Shown here: piece by piece, positions 61,082-64,000 of the stretch
Layout of the letters: every line of letters begins with the position of its first letter
Numbering within the stretch: position 1 is the first letter of the stretch
From: Polycyclovorans algicola TG408
GTDB lineage: Bacteria > Pseudomonadota > Gammaproteobacteria > Nevskiales > Nevskiaceae
Length of the DNA: 64,000 nt
Direction of reading: 5' to 3'
Assembly (NCBI RefSeq): GCF_000711245.1
Contig: NZ_JOMH01000001.1
Coordinates: 3,528,830-3,592,829, forward strand
Translations under genes and position numbers: made by a program
Notes under the pieces: model-generated
The model's input: the letters and a program-made list of their open reading frames with translations, nothing else
Databases searched by the model: none
Told to the model about the DNA's origin: nothing

Positions 61082-61190
61082 GGCGCGAAGCAAGCGCGCC
61101 TGACGTAGGCAGCTCGAAATAGCTGCTGCCGCTGGAGGCGAAACAGCGTTAGCTGTTCACCTCGGAATCAACTAGTTGTGACTAGTTGAT
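61082..61190. repeat. Four consecutive stem-loops
   Basis: Within about 110 bp: GGCGCG/CGCGCC (61082-61100), GCAGCT/AGCTGC (61109-61126), AACAGC/GCTGTT with flanking pairing (61142-61157), and ATCAACTAGT/ACTAGTTGAT (61167-61190, 10 bp perfect). No coding frame covers them. Such arrays occur at origins, transfer origins and structured RNAs. Confidence 0.55.
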
Positions 61191-61321
61191 TTGCTCCTGT
61201 CATTTTTGATCGAAAAGACCACGATCTGACGATACACAGATTTTTCAAGAAAGCAAGTGGCTGACCTACGTTCCCCTAATTGTGTTGGAATTCAACCACA
61301 AAACCGTCGTATCCCGTCGTC

Positions 61322-61537
61322 ATGGAAACCACAACCATCATTGGCCTCGCGATCTTCGCCGCCTACATGCTCGCCGTTCTTGGTCCGCTCAGTTTGGCGG
61401 TGTTCTTCCACGGTGCGTGCCAACCGGTAGCGGCAGATGTGCGTTCAGGTGATTGCAACAGGGCCAGACCTGAAGCCGAGCACGCATTGAAACGCACGCC
61501 CAAGACGGAATACGACCCCGAGACAGGTTCGCTGTGA
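61322..61537 (+). CDS. Small membrane-anchored protein
   Basis: A 71-residue protein from ATG 61322 with one hydrophobic helix (TIIGLAIFAAYMLAVLGPL) and a soluble tail. No ribosome site is seen, and the start is doubtful. No family recognised. Confidence 0.35.
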   Translation: METTTIIGLAIFAAYMLAVLGPLSLAVFFHGACQPVAADVRSGDCNRARPEAEHALKRTPKTEYDPETGSL

Positions 61538-61644
61538 CTGGCCGCATCAGGGGGCCAAGTCTGATCACGCCATCGTCATGCCAATGGACTGATCGTTGAT
61601 CTGGACCCTGAATGAAACATCTCTAATCCAGGGTCCGCGGGGCG

Positions 61645-62046
61645 CTAGGGCAGCCGAAGCTTGCGGGTTTGCAATGACCCAGCCTTCTTGACCAACTTCC
61701 GGTCAAAACTGGCGAACTGTGTTGCAGGGCCAGACAGCGCCAGATGGAGCGCGTCAGCAAAGTCGAGCCCTGCCCGGTAGCCATTCAGGGATTCTGAGAC
61801 AGCCTCAGGCTCTGCCATTTGCACCTGCGGCAGTCCCAGGAATGCAAGCAGATGGTCGGCGATATCTTGTGAGGTGCAGCCATAACCGCTTCGCAACACC
61901 CATTCGCATTCCAGTAGCACGGTCGACGTCACCCAAACTGGCCCCGCAGCAATTAATGCCTTCGCGCGCCGAGCCTGCGCGGGGTCGTCGGCCATCAAAA
62001 AACGTACGATGACATTAGTGTCCAGCGCCACCAGTTCGCGATTCAT
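61645..62046 (-). CDS. vapC: VapC-type PIN toxin
   Basis: A 133-residue PIN-domain ribonuclease. Acidic residues are at ALDTNVIVRFL (Asp9), ECEWVL and DFADALHLA, as in VapC toxins. It overlaps the antitoxin gene by 4 bp. It likely cleaves tRNA or rRNA when antitoxin is lost, stabilising the island. Confidence 0.9.
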   Translation of the reverse strand: MNRELVALDTNVIVRFLMADDPAQARRAKALIAAGPVWVTSTVLLECEWVLRSGYGCTSQDIADHLLAFLGLPQVQMAEPEAVSESLNGYRAGLDFADALHLALSGPATQFASFDRKLVKKAGSLQTRKLRLP

Positions 62047-62309
62047 CGCCGGCGCGCCGCCTCCGTCTGCACGGCCTCGTCCATCTGCTTGAGCGACAGA
62101 CGCCGCCCCTTACCCGTGCCCCTGCCGATACCAAACACATCGTCGAGGCGGGTGGGCGCAAACACGGGCGCCGACGACAGGGGCGATAGCAGTACGCCCT
62201 CAGGCAGTTCCTTTACTTCAAACACGGTGCCTGCTGCCCAACCATGCGCATTGCGCACCCGCTGCGGCAGCACCAATTGGCCCTTGCTGGACAGTTGTGC
62301 GGTTTCCAT
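62043..62309 (-). CDS. vapB: AbrB/VapB-type antitoxin
   Basis: An 88-residue protein: AbrB/SpoVT-type DNA-binding start AQLSSKGQLVLPQRVRNAHG, then a C-terminal toxin-binding tail ending AARRR. It is upstream of the PIN toxin in the usual order and should repress the operon as well as block the toxin. Confidence 0.88.
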   Translation of the reverse strand: METAQLSSKGQLVLPQRVRNAHGWAAGTVFEVKELPEGVLLSPLSSAPVFAPTRLDDVFGIGRGTGKGRRLSLKQMDEAVQTEAARRR

Positions 62310-62432
62310 GTCGAGTACTCCGGTAAGAACGAAGTAAGAATAGCGCAGTCAAGCGCACACCGTCCGTGGGCCGACTTGCGGAGGCTTCGAACATCAACCG
62401 CCCCGACGATTCCTGGGAGCTTTAATGGCCGC

Positions 62433-64000
62433 CTATCTCGCGAACAGCTCAGACTCATGGAGCGCCACCCACCACGTCATCGCCCAGCGAATGGCCCCGG
62501 CTGCTCTGCGTCCGTGCTCGGCTTCGCGCACTCCATCTGTGTCGCATTCGACAGGGAACCGGATCCGGAGTCGATAGCGTGGTTGGCTGGCAACGCCCTT
62601 TCGTGACTTTGCGACCGAAACCTGCCTGGTCTCAAGAGCGATGCCGGCGTCATGCGGCATGGCCTTCAGTCGCTCGAGATCCGCTTCGCCATCCAACCGC
62701 ATTGAGCCCTCTTGAGCGTCGCTGTAATACAGCCACTTTTCGATCAGCCAGCGATAGTCTTCAGGTCGGTCCGCTTTCAATTGCAGGAGCCATAACAACA
62801 ACACTTGGGCGTGCCGGACTGGAACTCCGGCCACAATCATCACGGGTAGCGGTGTCCCTGCTGGATCACTCAGGGGCATAGGGTGCCTCGGCAATGTCGA
62901 GCCCTTCTTGCCGGACCTGATGGATGCGATGGCGTGCAGTGCGTTGCGGATGGAGTCGATATCGGCGGGGGGCTCCCCTTTGCCTTCCATCAGATGGGTA
63001 TGCGCGGCTTCAAACTGTGCGATCAGGGCCTCAGCTGATCCCGCCCCATTGGGATCTCCCGTCACGATAGTTCGGAGAATCAACGGCGACTCGTCTCGCC
63101 AGACCAGAGTCTGGCCACCCTTCACCCCTGTCGGACTGGTGTACTGCTCCTGTGCTGATTCTTCCAATCGGTCACGCAGATGTCTCACCGCGCAGAGGCC
63201 CTTGGTCCGGGCATCCGAAAAATAGCGGGCCAGCGTTGCGCGACTGTTGATTCGTTGGGCAAATGCGATGTGTAATGGGATCGACGGTAATCCAAGCAGA
63301 TAAGCATGGAGTCCCACACAGAGCGTGTGGGTGTAATGGCGCAGGGTGGTGGTCTCGTGCAAATGACCGAGCATGGCGCTGATGGCCTTTGCGCCTTGTC
63401 CGCACTGCCCCGCCGAACCCAGCAACGCAGCTTGCTGGTCCGGCGGTGGCAGCAGGCCATTGACCCACGGCAGATCAATCGACAACCGATCAAGATCAAC
63501 GGCATTGGCAAGCATGCCGAGCAGCAGCGCACTGGCCTTGGTGTGGCGCAGGTGGTGAGGCCCCATATCAATGTCGCCGGTCGCCGCTTTCATTGCCTTT
63601 GCGACGCGGTCAAAAAAATTGTCACCTGAAGCATCGTGACCCGGTGCACCGTCAATCGGCTTGCCTGTGCCCAGTGAACGCGATTCGTCAAAGAGTGACG
63701 ATAACTCCGCATCCATCAGCCCCTTTGGCAGGGCCCGCTGTGCGGAGGCGGTTTTGAGCCGTCGGCCCTCGTATTCACGAATGCGGATCATGTCGTCGTC
63801 AAAATCAATCCACCTCAACTTCTCGGTCTCTGCGCGGCGGGCGCCCGTGGCCGTGGTCAGCGCGAAATGCCGGACAGCCGCTTGGCGATTGTCTGCCGTA
63901 CCGATCCCCGACTGAACGGACTGCAACACCTGTCTGATGCGCTGAATTTCGGTCGCCGAAAGAATCTTGGCGCTGACAAGTCGTGCTGCTGACCCTGCAA
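62433..64000 (-). CDS. Tyrosine-recombinase-like integrase, N-terminus outside window
   Basis: The frame is open to the right edge. Catalytic pattern of tyrosine recombinases: TGARRAETEKLRW (Arg), the Lys in RRLKTASAQRALPKG, HHLRHTKASALL (HxxR), GHLHETTTLRHYTHT (His and Tyr). After the Tyr come about 290 further residues, far more than in most integrases, so it is a long variant with an added C-terminal region (SPTGVKGGQTLVWRDES). It probably belongs to the mobility module of the island. Confidence 0.8.
   Translation of the reverse strand, partial: AGSAARLVSAKILSATEIQRIRQVLQSVQSGIGTADNRQAAVRHFALTTATGARRAETEKLRWIDFDDDMIRIREYEGRRLKTASAQRALPKGLMDAELSSLFDESRSLGTGKPIDGAPGHDASGDNFFDRVAKAMKAATGDIDMGPHHLRHTKASALLLGMLANAVDLDRLSIDLPWVNGLLPPPDQQAALLGSAGQCGQGAKAISAMLGHLHETTTLRHYTHTLCVGLHAYLLGLPSIPLHIAFAQRINSRATLARYFSDARTKGLCAVRHLRDRLEESAQEQYTSPTGVKGGQTLVWRDESPLILRTIVTGDPNGAGSAEALIAQFEAAHTHLMEGKGEPPADIDSIRNALHAIASIRSGKKGSTLPRHPMPLSDPAGTPLPVMIVAGVPVRHAQVLLLWLLQLKADRPEDYRWLIEKWLYYSDAQEGSMRLDGEADLERLKAMPHDAGIALETRQVSVAKSRKGVASQPRYRLRIRFPVECDTDGVREAEHGRRAAGAIRWAMTWWVALHESELFAR

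Overview
This is a GC-rich (roughly 60-65%) proteobacterial sequence, probably gamma- or betaproteobacterial. The basis is the QueE with a CX14CX2C radical-SAM cluster, a UmuDC pair, and CzcCBA/CadR/YnfA metal genes; the species cannot be fixed from the window. Almost everything looks accessory: a genomic island or several stacked ones. The right edge cuts a tyrosine recombinase gene. No rRNA, tRNA, CRISPR array or core-metabolism block was seen.

Region 1 (1-19 kb) is most of a 7-deazaguanine-in-DNA (dpd) modification/restriction island. Two plus-strand genes (a multi-PTPS QueD-like protein and QueE) make the preQ0 precursor. They converge on a tight minus-strand operon of eight genes matching dpdE-F-G-H-I-J-K-D, with most junctions overlapping by 4 bp. 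It encodes three helicases/translocases (SNF2, RecQ-like, DEAD/H), a large P-loop ATPase, a PLD-like protein and accessory proteins. The base-inserting genes (dpdA, dpdB, dpdC) are not in the window and may lie to the left. Region 2 (19-25 kb) is an AddA/AddB-like helicase-nuclease pair on the same strand directly upstream of dpdE.

Region 3 (25-42.6 kb) is a mosaic of poorly known genes: small membrane and lipoproteins, a double-AAA ATPase with a small partner (a decayed paralogue of the partner lies nearby), a metallophosphatase, a cyclic-phosphate-processing receiver protein and a WYL regulator. A 27-bp motif is shared by the WYL promoter and the ATPase/phosphatase divergent promoter, suggesting one regulon. 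A low-GC patch (34.4-36.9 kb) of small unknown genes follows, then umuD-umuC plus an MmcB-like nuclease, an EndA-type nuclease, a short H-NS-like protein and a YedK/HMCES protein.

Region 4 (42.6-50.4 kb) starts with an IS66 transposase scar. It then holds two divergent operons around a short dyad: a SLOG-domain protein with a 574-residue partner on one side, and an XRE regulator, a conserved unknown and a protein with an ELQSDW motif on the other. This is the best candidate here for an undescribed conflict-type system. Region 5 (50.4-60.3 kb) is a cobalt/zinc/cadmium resistance cluster (ynfA-cadR, two CDF-like transporters, czcC-czcB-czcA, a fatty-acid desaturase), ending in a czcD-like gene cut after 30-odd codons. 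Region 6 (60.3-64 kb) has a string of hairpins, a VapBC-type toxin-antitoxin pair and the partial tyrosine recombinase.
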